Source: Symsagittifera roscoffensis (taxonomy: Eukaryota; Xenacoelomorpha; Acoela; Convolutidae). Taken from it: a stretch of 64,000 nucleotides of DNA. The notes beneath the pieces are model-generated. The model was given only the letters and a program-made list of their open reading frames with translations, ran no database searches and was not told the origin of the DNA. The stretch spans positions 23,388,013 to 23,452,012 of the forward strand of contig NC_087071.1 of NCBI RefSeq assembly GCF_963678635.1, read 5' to 3'. The number at the start of each line of letters is the position of its first letter. Position 1 is the first letter of the stretch. The position numbers were made by a program, and so were the translations under genes. Below are positions 9,301-18,988 of this stretch, piece by piece.

Positions 9301-11319
9301 TTATAGGTGAGATATCTTGTGGTCGGTATTTTTCACCGTTGAGATATATATATAGTCTTTAATGTCTTTAAAATATCCGCTATAATCTTGTGTATAAATG
9401 TCTGCAAATCCTGCGGTTTCGGCAAGTTTGCGTAAGTTTTGGTCAATTGATTGTCTTTGTATAGTGTCCATTTGTGTTAATAATTCTTGGAATTGTTGTG
9501 TTCTAATGTGATGTTGAATGTCGGATTTTGAATATATTCCAATTGATTGTAGGTCAATATTTGGGTTTCGAGCAATAGCTCTAATGCTTTCAGGTGAAAA
9601 TTTTTTGAGTGATTGCATTAATGTGGGATATGGGGTAAGAAGGTAATATTTATCTTCATGAGGGTTCAGTTGTACTACATTGTGGCTGTTTTCTGATCCA
9701 CATGGGACTGCGGTATCCCAGAAATAAGTTCGTCTTGAAAGTGTGTCAACGAAATGTACTTTATTCTTATAAAAGATAGGGATTCGTTTATAGCATCGTT
9801 TATCTTCAAAAACATATAGTGGTGATACTTTTTTGGTACAGGTATAAAACCATAAAATGTTTCCTTCATAGTCTAAAAAATTTGATCTATTGCCTGATAA
9901 TAAATATCCTGCGTAGGGTATTTTTAATACTGCTAGTGCAAGTGATTGTAGGATTTGGGTCCTTTCTAATTCGCATAGCTGGTGAAGTGTTTCTAATTCA
10001 GATAGTGACATTTCTTGAAAAATTTGGCTAATTGTGTAGTCTAATTTCATATCTAGGTGAATATCATAGTGGATGTTACCGAAATATGTACTATTCATTA
10101 GTGATAGTTCTTGTAAACGTGTGCTTCTAGTGTTATGGGGTTTTAGATGTCCATCTGGTATATATGATGTTCCTTCGTTTATAGGGTGACTTGTGGCGTA
10201 TGGGTCGATTTTTACTTTTCCAGTGGTCATGTCGAATCCTTTTTCGTATTCAACTAATATCTCGGAGTATTGTGTTTTGTGAAGTGGATTTCTGTATTTA
10301 CATGCAAGTTCTGTTTCTTGATATATTTGAAAACGTGTCAATTTATTTTCTATGTTGTCTATGTTTCTAAAATTAGAACTTAGTTTTCGTGATGGATGGA
10401 CTTGTTCATATGGAATTGATTGTATAAAATATTTTTCGTGAAATTTTATCATACGAGCGTGTATTTTTGCTACTTGAAATGTTGTACATGTGTCTTCGGG
10501 GAACCAAACAATTGTTGCTTGTGTTCGTGTTGTAGGGTCACAATAGCCTTGATCGTTTTTACAAGGTAATCTAATTCCTTGATAGATCATGGTGTTGTCT
10601 GATAAATCGCGTGTGAGTTGTATTTTTTCGAGTTGTATTTTCCAATCGAAAAACATGATTTCTTGATATCCTTTATTTTTTGTGTCTGCTTTGCAGTTTG
10701 ATGGGTCATTTATACCAATGTGTGGTATCCAGTGTTTATCGTGTATATCATAAGTTAATCTTCCGTGTGCGCCGTTGTATAGGTATTTTTCATCTAATTT
10801 TATATGTCCTTGATATCTTTCAAGTTCTGCTTGATGTACAGAATCTGCAAAAACTTGGAAATATACTAATTTTCTATCTGTGTTTTTATTTCTTGTGATA
10901 TTGAGTCTTAGTAACTCGTTTTTACAATCTTCGGGATTGAGATGTAGAAGTCGTTCGATATTACTTTGGTAGAATGATTCATGGTCAAGTCGGTTTTTAT
11001 TTCCATTTGAGACTTGTGAACAATGTACTTTCTTTTCGGAAAATGTCGCTGTGAATTTATATCCTATAACTGTTGCTGCTCGGGCTTTTGAATAAAGTGT
11101 CGCTATTACATTTGTTGTTTCTATAGCTTGTGGTTCTGTTTCGCATTGTGATACTTGATTTATTGCATATTTGTGTAGTGTTTTTTGTTCGTTTTCTTCA
11201 CAATCGTAATGTGTTACTAATAAATCTTGGGGTCCTGTGCAGGGGGAAGGGTTTATTTTTTCATTGGAGGTTACTAGAAAAAAGAGTTGGAGAAAAATTA
11301 ATATTTTTAGAATATACAT
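9301..11319 (-). CDS. env-like: Envelope-like secreted glycoprotein
   Basis: 672 residues. The N-terminus MYILKILIFLQLFFLVTS is a clear signal peptide. The rest is a soluble-looking ectodomain with scattered cysteines (including LPCKNDQGYCD, EDTC, FYTCTK, KRCYKRIP, AVPCGS) and several N-glycosylation sequons (NITR, NSTY, NRSN). There is no transmembrane segment before the stop, and one lies in another frame immediately downstream. Position after pol matches retroviral env. The C-terminal pattern Cys-Tyr..Ile-Pro-Ile, then FVD..SRR, then a Pro-Cys, reminds me of the class III-like glycoproteins of chuvirus-type viruses that some invertebrate elements have captured. That is a hypothesis from memory, not a match. 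The start overlaps the end of the ATG-less ORF by 13 bp. Confidence 0.7.
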   Translation of the reverse strand: MYILKILIFLQLFFLVTSNEKINPSPCTGPQDLLVTHYDCEENEQKTLHKYAINQVSQCETEPQAIETTNVIATLYSKARAATVIGYKFTATFSEKKVHCSQVSNGNKNRLDHESFYQSNIERLLHLNPEDCKNELLRLNITRNKNTDRKLVYFQVFADSVHQAELERYQGHIKLDEKYLYNGAHGRLTYDIHDKHWIPHIGINDPSNCKADTKNKGYQEIMFFDWKIQLEKIQLTRDLSDNTMIYQGIRLPCKNDQGYCDPTTRTQATIVWFPEDTCTTFQVAKIHARMIKFHEKYFIQSIPYEQVHPSRKLSSNFRNIDNIENKLTRFQIYQETELACKYRNPLHKTQYSEILVEYEKGFDMTTGKVKIDPYATSHPINEGTSYIPDGHLKPHNTRSTRLQELSLMNSTYFGNIHYDIHLDMKLDYTISQIFQEMSLSELETLHQLCELERTQILQSLALAVLKIPYAGYLLSGNRSNFLDYEGNILWFYTCTKKVSPLYVFEDKRCYKRIPIFYKNKVHFVDTLSRRTYFWDTAVPCGSENSHNVVQLNPHEDKYYLLTPYPTLMQSLKKFSPESIRAIARNPNIDLQSIGIYSKSDIQHHIRTQQFQELLTQMDTIQRQSIDQNLRKLAETAGFADIYTQDYSGYFKDIKDYIYISTVKNTDHKISHL

Positions 11320-12434
11320 GTGTATGATAATCCTGAGTATGGGTTATAAAATGTGATGTAACCAATTGTCTTTTTGGTATATCTGTCGTATTTGTATATT
11401 ACTTCAGTTGTTATAAATGGTGGTGGTAGGGATTGAGCTGTTATATTTGGTGGGTTTAATGGATAGGGATGTTGAGTAATGTTGTTTAATTTAACCGTGA
11501 TTTCAAATTTTAATTGTAGACTATTTTGTTGGAGTATTTGGATGTTATGATCACGAATGTCTTCGTGAATGCCTTGTCTATATTGTAGTCTATTTAGTGC
11601 CCAGTTGTGGAGTCGGTTACTTTCTAGGTGTTGTCCAAATAATGGTGGAGGTGCTGTGAATATATTCCAGTCTAGTCTTAAAGGAATATTTGTTGATGAT
11701 TGTTCTCGATATCTAGCGTCGAGGTTATTTGGGAAACTTAAGTTAAAAGGTGGTGGTGAAATCTGGCTGATTGATGGTGTTGATGGTAGTGATAAGGTTT
11801 CTGGTAGTGATGAGGATGTTGTTGTATCCGTAGAAATATCTATTGGATCATTGACTAAATTTGGTTCACCTTGTGTGAATGATTGTGTTGTCCAATATGG
11901 TAGTCGTGATGCTTGGTTTGGGGGGTTAAAGGGATTTTCACGTATTTGTTCAGATGTTGGTGTTGAACCTAAGTAATCTGATGGTAGGCTTGAGGTGCTA
12001 CGTTGTGAAAGAAGCGTAGGGGTTTCTGGTAATATACCAATGGGTTTTTCTGGAGTACTTTGTGATGGGGATTGAGGTACATCAAAATGAACTCGGGGAG
12101 TTTGAAAATTTCTGTTTCGTCGAGGATGTATAATTTGTCTATTTCTTTCGACTGTGTTTTGGTTTTGACTAGGATTTCGTATTCTACTTAATTCTTGTGG
12201 TAATGTTGGGTATAAGTTATATGTTGGTTCACTTAGAGGTGCTTGTCGTTGAACTGGTTCTAGTGGTTCTGATAAGCGAGCGTGTCGTTCTTCAAAGGTA
12301 TATGGATTATCTTGGAAGGAAATTCGTGTAGATGTTTGAGGGTTTTGGGTAGTTGAAGATGGTGTTGGGTTATCTTGGGATGATGTCGGTGAAGACTGAC
12401 TATGTGATTGTTGGTTAGCAATTTTTGATGGTTT
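11307..12434 (-). CDS. ATG-less 375-codon Pro/Ser/Thr-rich open frame
   Basis: Reading the minus strand from just after a TAA at 12437-12435, the frame stays open for 375 codons to a TAA ending at 11307 and contains no methionine codon. ATG-dependent ORF callers therefore miss it. Composition is Pro, Ser, Thr, Gln and Asn-rich in the first ~270 residues (for example QSSPTSSQDNPTPSS). It becomes more globular towards the end (FEITVKLNNI, FITTEVIYKYDRY). The frame is the same as that of the 62-codon membrane ORF upstream (12635-12447), separated by two TAA codons twelve bases apart. Likely routes to expression are splicing from an upstream ATG, or a non-AUG start. No known family is recognised. 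The frame's length makes chance unlikely. Confidence 0.6.
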   Translation of the reverse strand, partial: KPSKIANQQSHSQSSPTSSQDNPTPSSTTQNPQTSTRISFQDNPYTFEERHARLSEPLEPVQRQAPLSEPTYNLYPTLPQELSRIRNPSQNQNTVERNRQIIHPRRNRNFQTPRVHFDVPQSPSQSTPEKPIGILPETPTLLSQRSTSSLPSDYLGSTPTSEQIRENPFNPPNQASRLPYWTTQSFTQGEPNLVNDPIDISTDTTTSSSLPETLSLPSTPSISQISPPPFNLSFPNNLDARYREQSSTNIPLRLDWNIFTAPPPLFGQHLESNRLHNWALNRLQYRQGIHEDIRDHNIQILQQNSLQLKFEITVKLNNITQHPYPLNPPNITAQSLPPPFITTEVIYKYDRYTKKTIGYITFYNPYSGLSYTCIF

Positions 12435-12446
12435 TTATTTATTTTT

Positions 12447-12635
12447 TTAGTGAAAAAATTTATGTTTGTTATAATATTCTTCTAGAAAAAGATTTAGGAG
12501 GATTGTTGCTAGGGCGAATGTGATGATTGCTTTCTTTATACATTTGCATATTGTCAAGATGAGGGATGATAGAAATGTTATAAAAATTACAAATAGTAAA
12601 AAGATATCTGTTCTACTAAAAATGGTTCGTATCAT
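12447..12635 (-). CDS. Small hydrophobic protein (62 aa)
   Basis: After a short polar start (MIRTIFSRTD) there are two hydrophobic stretches, IFLLFVIFITFLSSLILTI and IITFALATILLNLFL, with a Cys/Lys-rich turn (CKCIKKA) between them, predicting a two-pass membrane peptide. It lies between integrase and the envelope-like gene. It is in frame with the ATG-less ORF downstream, with two TAA codons between. Function is unknown. Membrane-rich small frames occur by chance in T-rich DNA, which lowers confidence. Confidence 0.4.
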   Translation of the reverse strand: MIRTIFSRTDIFLLFVIFITFLSSLILTICKCIKKAIITFALATILLNLFLEEYYNKHKFFH

Positions 12636-12721
12636 TTAGATAAGTTTTGTGAATCGTACCTGTGGATATAGTCAATAGCTTTTGAAAGTTGGAGGTATAG
12701 TTCAAATAGGGAATAGAAAAT

Positions 12722-13015
12722 TTAAAAAATATTGCAAAAAATGATTAAGATTATAACAAAAGATTCAAAGGTATCAAAAAGAAATATTATTATAAGTTTA
12801 AATATCGTTAAAAAGTTTATGAAAATGTTGAGTATTAGGTTGACTGATTGATAGAAGAGCATTGAAGAAATGGCTTCTTGATCGAATATTTTTTGTTGTT
12901 TGGGGCGATTTTCAAGTGTGGTCGAATTATTTATTGGTTTTTTGACAAGTGGGTTGAGTTTTGTGAAAAATTGTTGGGGGCGAATTTTATGGTGATCGGG
13001 AGGTCTTCTTTGTCT
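12722..13015 (-). CDS. Small basic/hydrophobic open frame (97 codons)
   Basis: The minus frame opens after a TAA at 13018-13016 and ends at a TAA at 12724-12722. The first ~50 codons are basic and polar (QRRPPDHHKIRPQQF). The last ~46, from the only ATG at 12862, form a strongly hydrophobic peptide (SVNLILNIFINFLTIFKLI and VIILIIFCNIF). A basic head followed by a membrane tail could be an exon of a spliced membrane protein of the giant element. The ATG-started part alone would be 46 residues. The support is an open frame plus composition only. Confidence 0.3.
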   Translation of the reverse strand, partial: RQRRPPDHHKIRPQQFFTKLNPLVKKPINNSTTLENRPKQQKIFDQEAISSMLFYQSVNLILNIFINFLTIFKLIIIFLFDTFESFVIILIIFCNIF

Positions 13016-13548
13016 TTATTTTTATTTGTCAAATGATCTGGGGTATTTTTGAGATTTTTACACTTTAGGCTAATTAAAATGGTCGTTCTTTTACTTTAGG
13101 CTAATTTAACATATTTGTTTGGGGGGTATTTGAGGTCTGATTTGGGGAAATATTGTTGATCTTTGGGTTATTAGATAAGGGAGGGTTATGATATTATGGT
13201 GATATTTATTTTAGTTGTCAAGTTGGAGTGGTTTGCTTATTTTTGACCTGGAGGTCGCAAAGTTATAGTTATAGATATGCCTGGAGTTTAATATTGTTCG
13301 TCTAGTTGGTTTGTGTTAGAGTTAGAGAAGGTGACGGATTGGATGAATCCTATTGGCTAATTATGAACTAGAGTCGCTGCGTGTTTGTCAGCATGTTATT
13401 TTGAAAAATGAAAGTTCAAAATATTTCAGAGGTGCAAAGATTATGAAATATAAAATTAAAGCTGTTTTTGAAATTCGACTTTCTTTAATATTTTAGATTG
13501 TGGGATGAATGTTTTATAATTTTTACGTGGTTGGTTTCTAAGTCGTGA
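13016..13548 (-). other. Non-coding gap between integrase and the accessory genes
   Basis: About 530 bp with no convincing frame on either strand. By analogy with env-bearing retroelements, this is where a splice acceptor for a subgenomic mRNA would be expected. I cannot assign one. Confidence 0.45.
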
Positions 13549-16104
13549 TTACTCTCTATGTTCTGATTTGTCGATTTGTTCTTGGGGTATTATTTTTTCT
13601 GTCAATTTTCTATTTTTTCTTTCTTTTTGATCTAGCTTTTTTGTTGTGGTTGATTTTTTATTTTGGTTTTCGAGATGAACGTCATGTTGTTCCTTTGTTT
13701 CATTTTCTGTATGTGGGTTATTTTGAATAACTTTTAAACCTGTAAAAGAATATAATTGAGTTAGTTCGCGTAGTGCGTATTCTTTTGGATAATAAGGTAA
13801 TAGGTTATTTCGATGTTGAACGATTTCTTTTTGGTTTGCGTCGGTGATTTTATATGTGACATCAGTGGGTTTGGCAATTATTTGGTATGGTCCTTTACGA
13901 AGGGGTTGTAATTTTTTTGAAATTCCTTTTTGAGTGTTAAAATTGGGTATTAAAACAAATGTTCCAATTTTTAAATCGGAGGCTGGTGTAAAGCGTGAAT
14001 TTATTTGTTCATTAATGTTTTGTCTTTGTAACAACTTTTTTGTTACTTTTTGGTAAATTTCATTGTGTTTTTTATCTCTGTTTAAAATCCATTCGGTGTG
14101 TGTACCGGAGGCTAATTTAAGAATTTGTGGGTGATGAAAGTGATCTTCATCGTGTGTGTGTAGAGGTAGGTTATAACAAATTGAGTCTTTATTCGGTTGA
14201 CAATGACTTTGTGCATTTTTATGAGAGTTTGCTGTAAACATAATCGGTTTGCGTGGCTTTTGATTAAAAACCATTTCATATGGTGACATTCCTACAGTTG
14301 TCGTGATTTGTGAATTATATGCTAAGGGAAATAGTTTTACATCTGCTGACCATTCGGTGTATCTTGTATCATTTCCATTGATGATACATCTAAGATATTC
14401 TTGTAGTGAACGGTTCATACCTTCCACTAAGCCGTTTGTCCAAGGTGCATGAGATGTACGTGGTTTGTGTTTGATGTTATATAAATGACATAGTGTGATG
14501 ATTTCATTATTTATGAATTCTGTACCGTTGTCTGTAACTAAAATTTCTGGTAGTCCGAATTTAGCTATCCAGTGTTCATAAAGTGTTGTGTAAGCATAAT
14601 AAGCGTTACAATGTGGTACTGGGTTAAGTGCTACATAATGTGTAAATGCGTCAACAATTACCATAATGTAGGAGTTTCCTTCGGATGAGGGTGAAATTGG
14701 TCCTTTTGTATCAATTGAAATACGGTGGTTAAAGTATAAACTTTGTCCTTTAAAATCTTGTTTTTGTGCTATTTGTTTTTGATTTGGGTAAGGTTTATTT
14801 AGCTGACATACTATACAATCATTGCATAGTACTTTTATCCAAATTGGTGCATTTGGAAAATAAAAGTTTTGTATGAAATTTGAATATGTTTTCTCTGATC
14901 CAGAGTGTCCTTTAATGTTTTGTGTATGTGAAATATTAAAAGCTATAAGAATCATACTTAAAGGGAGACAGGGAACTGTTGATTCATTTAATTGGTATTC
15001 TAGAAGGTCTGTGTTTTCATTAATTGTTGTATTATTAAATTTTCGAAAATATCGGAAGAGTGTTTTATTTCCTAAAATTGTGGTATCTGCCTTGACGGGT
15101 TTAGTTTTATATTTGTGCCATGATTTTAGTTGTCTAATTACTGGGTCGAGATTTTGATATTGTTTGAAAGGATTAATTGTAATTTTATCTGTTGGGGGGA
15201 GAAAAATGTTTTCAATTTCTAATTTAGATAAAGAAATTGTGTCAAGTGGGTCATGGAGATCAAAAACTTGATTTATTGTGTATTTTGAATCGTTTGTTTG
15301 TGGTCCTGATAAATTTATTTTATCAGTTAGATTTTCTTTTTCAATTAATGGAAAAAGGTCTTTTTTATGCGAGTGTTGTTTTACTCTTCTTTGTTGGGTG
15401 TTATTTTTTATCCATTGTGAGTATGGAATTGGTTTAAAAGTTGATGTTCCAAGTAGATCAACTTCGTAGTGATTATTTTTGCAATCTAAATAGAGTGGGA
15501 AGTGTTGTAGATTGTTTATCTGTGATTGTTCAACGTCAGTTTTTACTGCATATTTGCATTCTAGTCGGGGTGATGTTTCGTTTTCTGCAAGGTAGAATTT
15601 TATATTATTGGGTATTTCAACTGTAGTTTTACGTGTAAGTAATTCAGGTGGTGTATTTCGACTTAATGTGTCTGGTAATGCAAGATTTTTTCCTGCTGTC
15701 CAAACTATATGTAAGTTTGGGAATTTCATTAGAATTAATTGAAATCTATAAACTCGGTGATTTGGATTAGATTTTTGTGTAAAGAGAAAAATGATTGGTT
15801 TGTGATCTGTGAAGAGAACTGTTGGATGTTTTGATCCAAGTATCAGGAATTCATATTCTGTAAGTGTATATATTATGGCTGTACATTCTCTCATTAGAGT
15901 TGAGAGTCGTAGCTCAGCTTGAGTGAATAATCGAGAATTTGCTGATATAAGATTCATTTTGTTTGTGCCATTGTGTGATTGTAATAATGCTGCGCCAATG
16001 CCAAAATTTGAAGCATCGCACATTGCATAGAATGGTTGATTTGGATCTGGAATTGTATTCGAAATTTGTTCAGTTAAGAGTTTTTTAATTTCTTTAAATC
16101 GTAA
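13549..16104 (-). CDS. pol: Pol, C-terminal part: RNase H and integrase
   Basis: Numbering residues from the ATG at 16023 (824 codons), although the frame is open upstream to about 16104. RNase H starts at once with the catalytic CDASNFGIGAAL and continues with RECTAIIYTLTEYEF and LFTDHKPI. The integrase zinc domain follows as GHSGSEKTYSNF...CNDCIVCQ (H-H-C-C). Its catalytic residues are Asp438 (SIDTKG), Asp498 (VTDNGTEF) and Glu534 (GLVEGMNRS), giving DD35E. A GPY/F-type C-terminal module (PLRKGPYQII) comes next, then a Lys/Glu-rich tail; no chromodomain is seen. All key residues are intact. The frame differs from that of the RT ORF by one base, and the break lies between 16094 and 16116, within the RT-RNase H connection. 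It is therefore most likely a mutation rather than programmed frameshifting. Confidence 0.9.
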   Translation of the reverse strand, partial: LRFKEIKKLLTEQISNTIPDPNQPFYAMCDASNFGIGAALLQSHNGTNKMNLISANSRLFTQAELRLSTLMRECTAIIYTLTEYEFLILGSKHPTVLFTDHKPIIFLFTQKSNPNHRVYRFQLILMKFPNLHIVWTAGKNLALPDTLSRNTPPELLTRKTTVEIPNNIKFYLAENETSPRLECKYAVKTDVEQSQINNLQHFPLYLDCKNNHYEVDLLGTSTFKPIPYSQWIKNNTQQRRVKQHSHKKDLFPLIEKENLTDKINLSGPQTNDSKYTINQVFDLHDPLDTISLSKLEIENIFLPPTDKITINPFKQYQNLDPVIRQLKSWHKYKTKPVKADTTILGNKTLFRYFRKFNNTTINENTDLLEYQLNESTVPCLPLSMILIAFNISHTQNIKGHSGSEKTYSNFIQNFYFPNAPIWIKVLCNDCIVCQLNKPYPNQKQIAQKQDFKGQSLYFNHRISIDTKGPISPSSEGNSYIMVIVDAFTHYVALNPVPHCNAYYAYTTLYEHWIAKFGLPEILVTDNGTEFINNEIITLCHLYNIKHKPRTSHAPWTNGLVEGMNRSLQEYLRCIINGNDTRYTEWSADVKLFPLAYNSQITTTVGMSPYEMVFNQKPRKPIMFTANSHKNAQSHCQPNKDSICYNLPLHTHDEDHFHHPQILKLASGTHTEWILNRDKKHNEIYQKVTKKLLQRQNINEQINSRFTPASDLKIGTFVLIPNFNTQKGISKKLQPLRKGPYQIIAKPTDVTYKITDANQKEIVQHRNNLLPYYPKEYALRELTQLYSFTGLKVIQNNPHTENETKEQHDVHLENQNKKSTTTKKLDQKERKNRKLTEKIIPQEQIDKSEHRE

Positions 16105-18988
16105 TATTATAGAATGGTCTTAGGTATAATTGCATTTTATAGACATATTTGCTTAAAAAGTTTAACATTCCAAGGAATTCTTGGATTTTCTTTTTGTTTG
16201 CAGGTGGTTGGAGTTTTTGAATAGCATCAATGCGTGATTTCAATGGAGTGATTGTTTTTCTTTCTATATTATGTCCTAAGAATTTAACTCGTGTTAAAAA
16301 GAAGTGTGATTTATCGGGGGCGGCCTTCAGATTTTCGTTCTGAAGTATTTTGTGATAGTGTTCTAAAACTTTAAACATTTCTTCTTTTGTCTGTGATTGC
16401 ATAAAAACATCGTCTAAATAGGTGATTGCGTTTTTCTTGAGTATTAGTGGTCTAAAAATTTTGCTCATTAAAGCTGAAAATGCTGCTGGTCCTATGGATA
16501 TTCCACAGAATAGGCGGTTGAATTCGTATTGCTGATTTCCAATAACAAATTGTGTTAAACGTCGTGATTGTTCATCTAGTGGCATTTGATTATATGCACT
16601 ACTCATATCTGCGGTTGTAAAGTATTTTCCGTTTATTTTTGTTAAAATAACTTGTAATGGTTCAATAGGCCAATTGCATTTTGATTCGTCTATTAGTGAA
16701 TTAAGGTATCTGGCGTCTAGAACTATTTTTAATGATTCTCCTTTTGCTAGGATGATAACAGGGTTGATAAATGTGTTACCTTTTGGTTGTTCTTCTTTGT
16801 TTACCGGTGATATAATATTGTATTGTTCTAAAATATCGAGTAATCTGTTCACTTTATCGTGTAAATGAATTGGTACTTTACTTGCTCTTTGTTTTTTGAA
16901 AACTGCGTCAGCTTTTAATGGGAGATGTAGTGATGAACTGATTTGGCCAACATCAAATTTAGATGTTGCATAGACTGATGAATATTTTATTAGCTGTTTG
17001 GCTAATTTATCAAATTCGTCTTGTGTTATTTGTGAATGTTGAAAATTAAACATTGTTAAAAACTTCTGTTGAGTCTCTGTGTAGTTACTTATGTTGAATG
17101 TAGGTTTGAAATATGGGGTTTTTGTGAAATAATCTGTATTTCTTTTTTCATTACTTATTATATTATTTATGGATAATTCTTCATTAAGAATTGTGGGTTG
17201 ACAAATATCTAATAATTGGAGTATATTATTTACGCGGTATTCTTTTTCGTGTATTGGTGATATCGTAGCGTTGGTTTCGCAATAGCCTAAAAGTCCTAAA
17301 GGTAATGTTACTTGATAGGGTGTATTGTTGTATACATGTAGAGAAATAATATCTGAATTCGTGTTTTTCAAATATTTTATGGATGAAATTGTTATTTTGA
17401 AAAATTTATGGATAGGTTTGAATTCAAAGTCTGACATATAGAGTTGTTGTTTATTTTGTTTTTTATCATATTGGTGAACTTGATTTATTGAAAAATTATA
17501 TATGTTTCCTGATAGTGGTTTCAGGTGTTTTCTTTGTTGGTTATATATTGGATAAAATTTTGAAAAGAACGGTGGTTGTTTGTTTAATCTTTGGAAAAAT
17601 GTTAGGGATGTGTCTTTTGTTTTTGTGTATTTATCTTTGATTAGTATTTTGCTATTCAAAATGTTGATTGTTGGTATATATTTAGAGATAAATGGTATTC
17701 CAATGATATTGTGTTTAATATCAGTGATATGGAATATTTGTTTAAATGGTTTATTTAAAATTTTATTTTGTTCTATTGTTCTTGTGGGGAGAAGAAATAA
17801 TTGAATTTTTCCATAGTTTACTAATGTTGATCCTTGTGCTGTTGCTAGTTTACTGGATGTTTTAAGGGGTGTTAATTTTGGGTGTAATGTTTTTATCTCA
17901 TTCCATGTGGGAATGTTTATTATGTTTGATTCTGCTCCTGAATCAATTAAAAAATCAATTTCAAGATCTGGTGGTTGAAATTCTTTGCTTCTTGGACTTT
18001 CTAAAAGAAATGGTATTGTCCAAATTTTTTCTTTAGGTTGTTCTTTTTGTATATTTTGATAGATGTGATTTGTATTCAAGCATTTTGTTTTATTATTTTC
18101 ATTGGATTGATTTGTAGTGTTAATTTCGTCAGTTTCTTGTGCCGTTTGTGTAGAATGGATGGGTTCAATATAATAATTGTGAAGGAGTTCTAATTGATTT
18201 TCATATATATGTGATGAAAAAGGTTGTTCATATATAATAGGTTCGTAATCATTTTCGACTGCTATCATATTGATGGAGATAGTGTTTTCTGTATCACTTT
18301 CTGAATCTGATGATTCACAGTTTATTTGATTTAGTTGTAGTTCGTTATTTCCTGTGTCATCAATACCTCGGGGGTCTGATGTTGTTTCTGGGTTTGATTG
18401 TACTTGATTAATATTTCTTTGATGTTTAGGTGTACTACTTCTGTGGCGATTGTTAGAATTATTATAATTATTATTCCTGTGTGGTGATTGGGAATAATTT
18501 CTATAACGGTTATTATAACTTGAATGTCGATTTTGTGAATTATTTCGTGATCTGTTTTGATAATTATTGTTTGGTCTGTTATAGTTTGATCTATAATATG
18601 AGTTATTCCTTGATCGATTGTTCGGGTAATTCTGGTTTCGGTTGTTTGAATAACTTCTATTTCGATTATTGGAGTAGTTTCTATTTCTATTGTATGATGA
18701 GTTTCGTGATTGATTGTTTGGATAGTAATTATTTCTTGACTGGGAATTAGATCTAGAAACAAATCGTGTTTTATTTGAATTTGATCTGGAGTAGTTATTT
18801 CGACTATTTGGTCTATTGTAATGATTTTGTGATGAATTTTGTGTATTTCTTCGATCTGGTGATCTTCCTCTATAACTTGAGTTATATGGTGATTGAGTTC
18901 TCGTGTAATTGGTATTGTTCGTAAGTGGTTTTCCTGAACTGTTGTTGCTGTATACATTTTTGTTCGGTAGATTTTGATCTTTTTTCAT
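16094..18988 (-). CDS. pol: Pol, N-terminal part: protease and reverse transcriptase
   Basis: 964 codons in the same frame as gag. Residues ~20-200 are an Asn/Arg/Ser/Tyr-rich low-complexity stretch (many NNRNRS and YNRPN repeats), presumably RNA-binding. The aspartic protease motif LIDSGAES lies near residue 348. RT covers ~690-960, with IVLDARYLNSLID, FTTADMSSAYNQMPL, FNRLFCGISIGPAAF, the catalytic YLDD at 857-860 and VKFLGHNIE. The frame ends in the RT-RNase H connection at a TAA produced by a frameshift. The ATG at 18988 is probably internal: the frame runs back through the zinc knuckle to gag, broken only by two stops. The RT motifs place it in Ty3/gypsy, outside the best-known insect errantiviruses as far as I can judge. 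Confidence 0.9.
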   Translation of the reverse strand: MKKDQNLPNKNVYSNNSSGKPLTNNTNYTRTQSPYNSSYRGRSPDRRNTQNSSQNHYNRPNSRNNYSRSNSNKTRFVSRSNSQSRNNYYPNNQSRNSSYNRNRNYSNNRNRSYSNNRNQNYPNNRSRNNSYYRSNYNRPNNNYQNRSRNNSQNRHSSYNNRYRNYSQSPHRNNNYNNSNNRHRSSTPKHQRNINQVQSNPETTSDPRGIDDTGNNELQLNQINCESSDSESDTENTISINMIAVENDYEPIIYEQPFSSHIYENQLELLHNYYIEPIHSTQTAQETDEINTTNQSNENNKTKCLNTNHIYQNIQKEQPKEKIWTIPFLLESPRSKEFQPPDLEIDFLIDSGAESNIINIPTWNEIKTLHPKLTPLKTSSKLATAQGSTLVNYGKIQLFLLPTRTIEQNKILNKPFKQIFHITDIKHNIIGIPFISKYIPTINILNSKILIKDKYTKTKDTSLTFFQRLNKQPPFFSKFYPIYNQQRKHLKPLSGNIYNFSINQVHQYDKKQNKQQLYMSDFEFKPIHKFFKITISSIKYLKNTNSDIISLHVYNNTPYQVTLPLGLLGYCETNATISPIHEKEYRVNNILQLLDICQPTILNEELSINNIISNEKRNTDYFTKTPYFKPTFNISNYTETQQKFLTMFNFQHSQITQDEFDKLAKQLIKYSSVYATSKFDVGQISSSLHLPLKADAVFKKQRASKVPIHLHDKVNRLLDILEQYNIISPVNKEEQPKGNTFINPVIILAKGESLKIVLDARYLNSLIDESKCNWPIEPLQVILTKINGKYFTTADMSSAYNQMPLDEQSRRLTQFVIGNQQYEFNRLFCGISIGPAAFSALMSKIFRPLILKKNAITYLDDVFMQSQTKEEMFKVLEHYHKILQNENLKAAPDKSHFFLTRVKFLGHNIERKTITPLKSRIDAIQKLQPPANKKKIQEFLGMLNFLSKYVYKMQLYLRPFYNITI

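Noticed and set aside
16094-16116. Programmed frameshift between RT and RNase H
   Set aside because: No slippery heptamer is visible, and the site is inside the RT-RNase H connection, where separating products would make no sense. A mutation is simpler.
18331-18957. 208-codon minus frame overlapping the Asn/Arg-rich part of pol
   Set aside because: Low-complexity Ile/Thr/His repeats are the +1 reading of the Asn/Tyr/Arg-rich repeats in the real frame.
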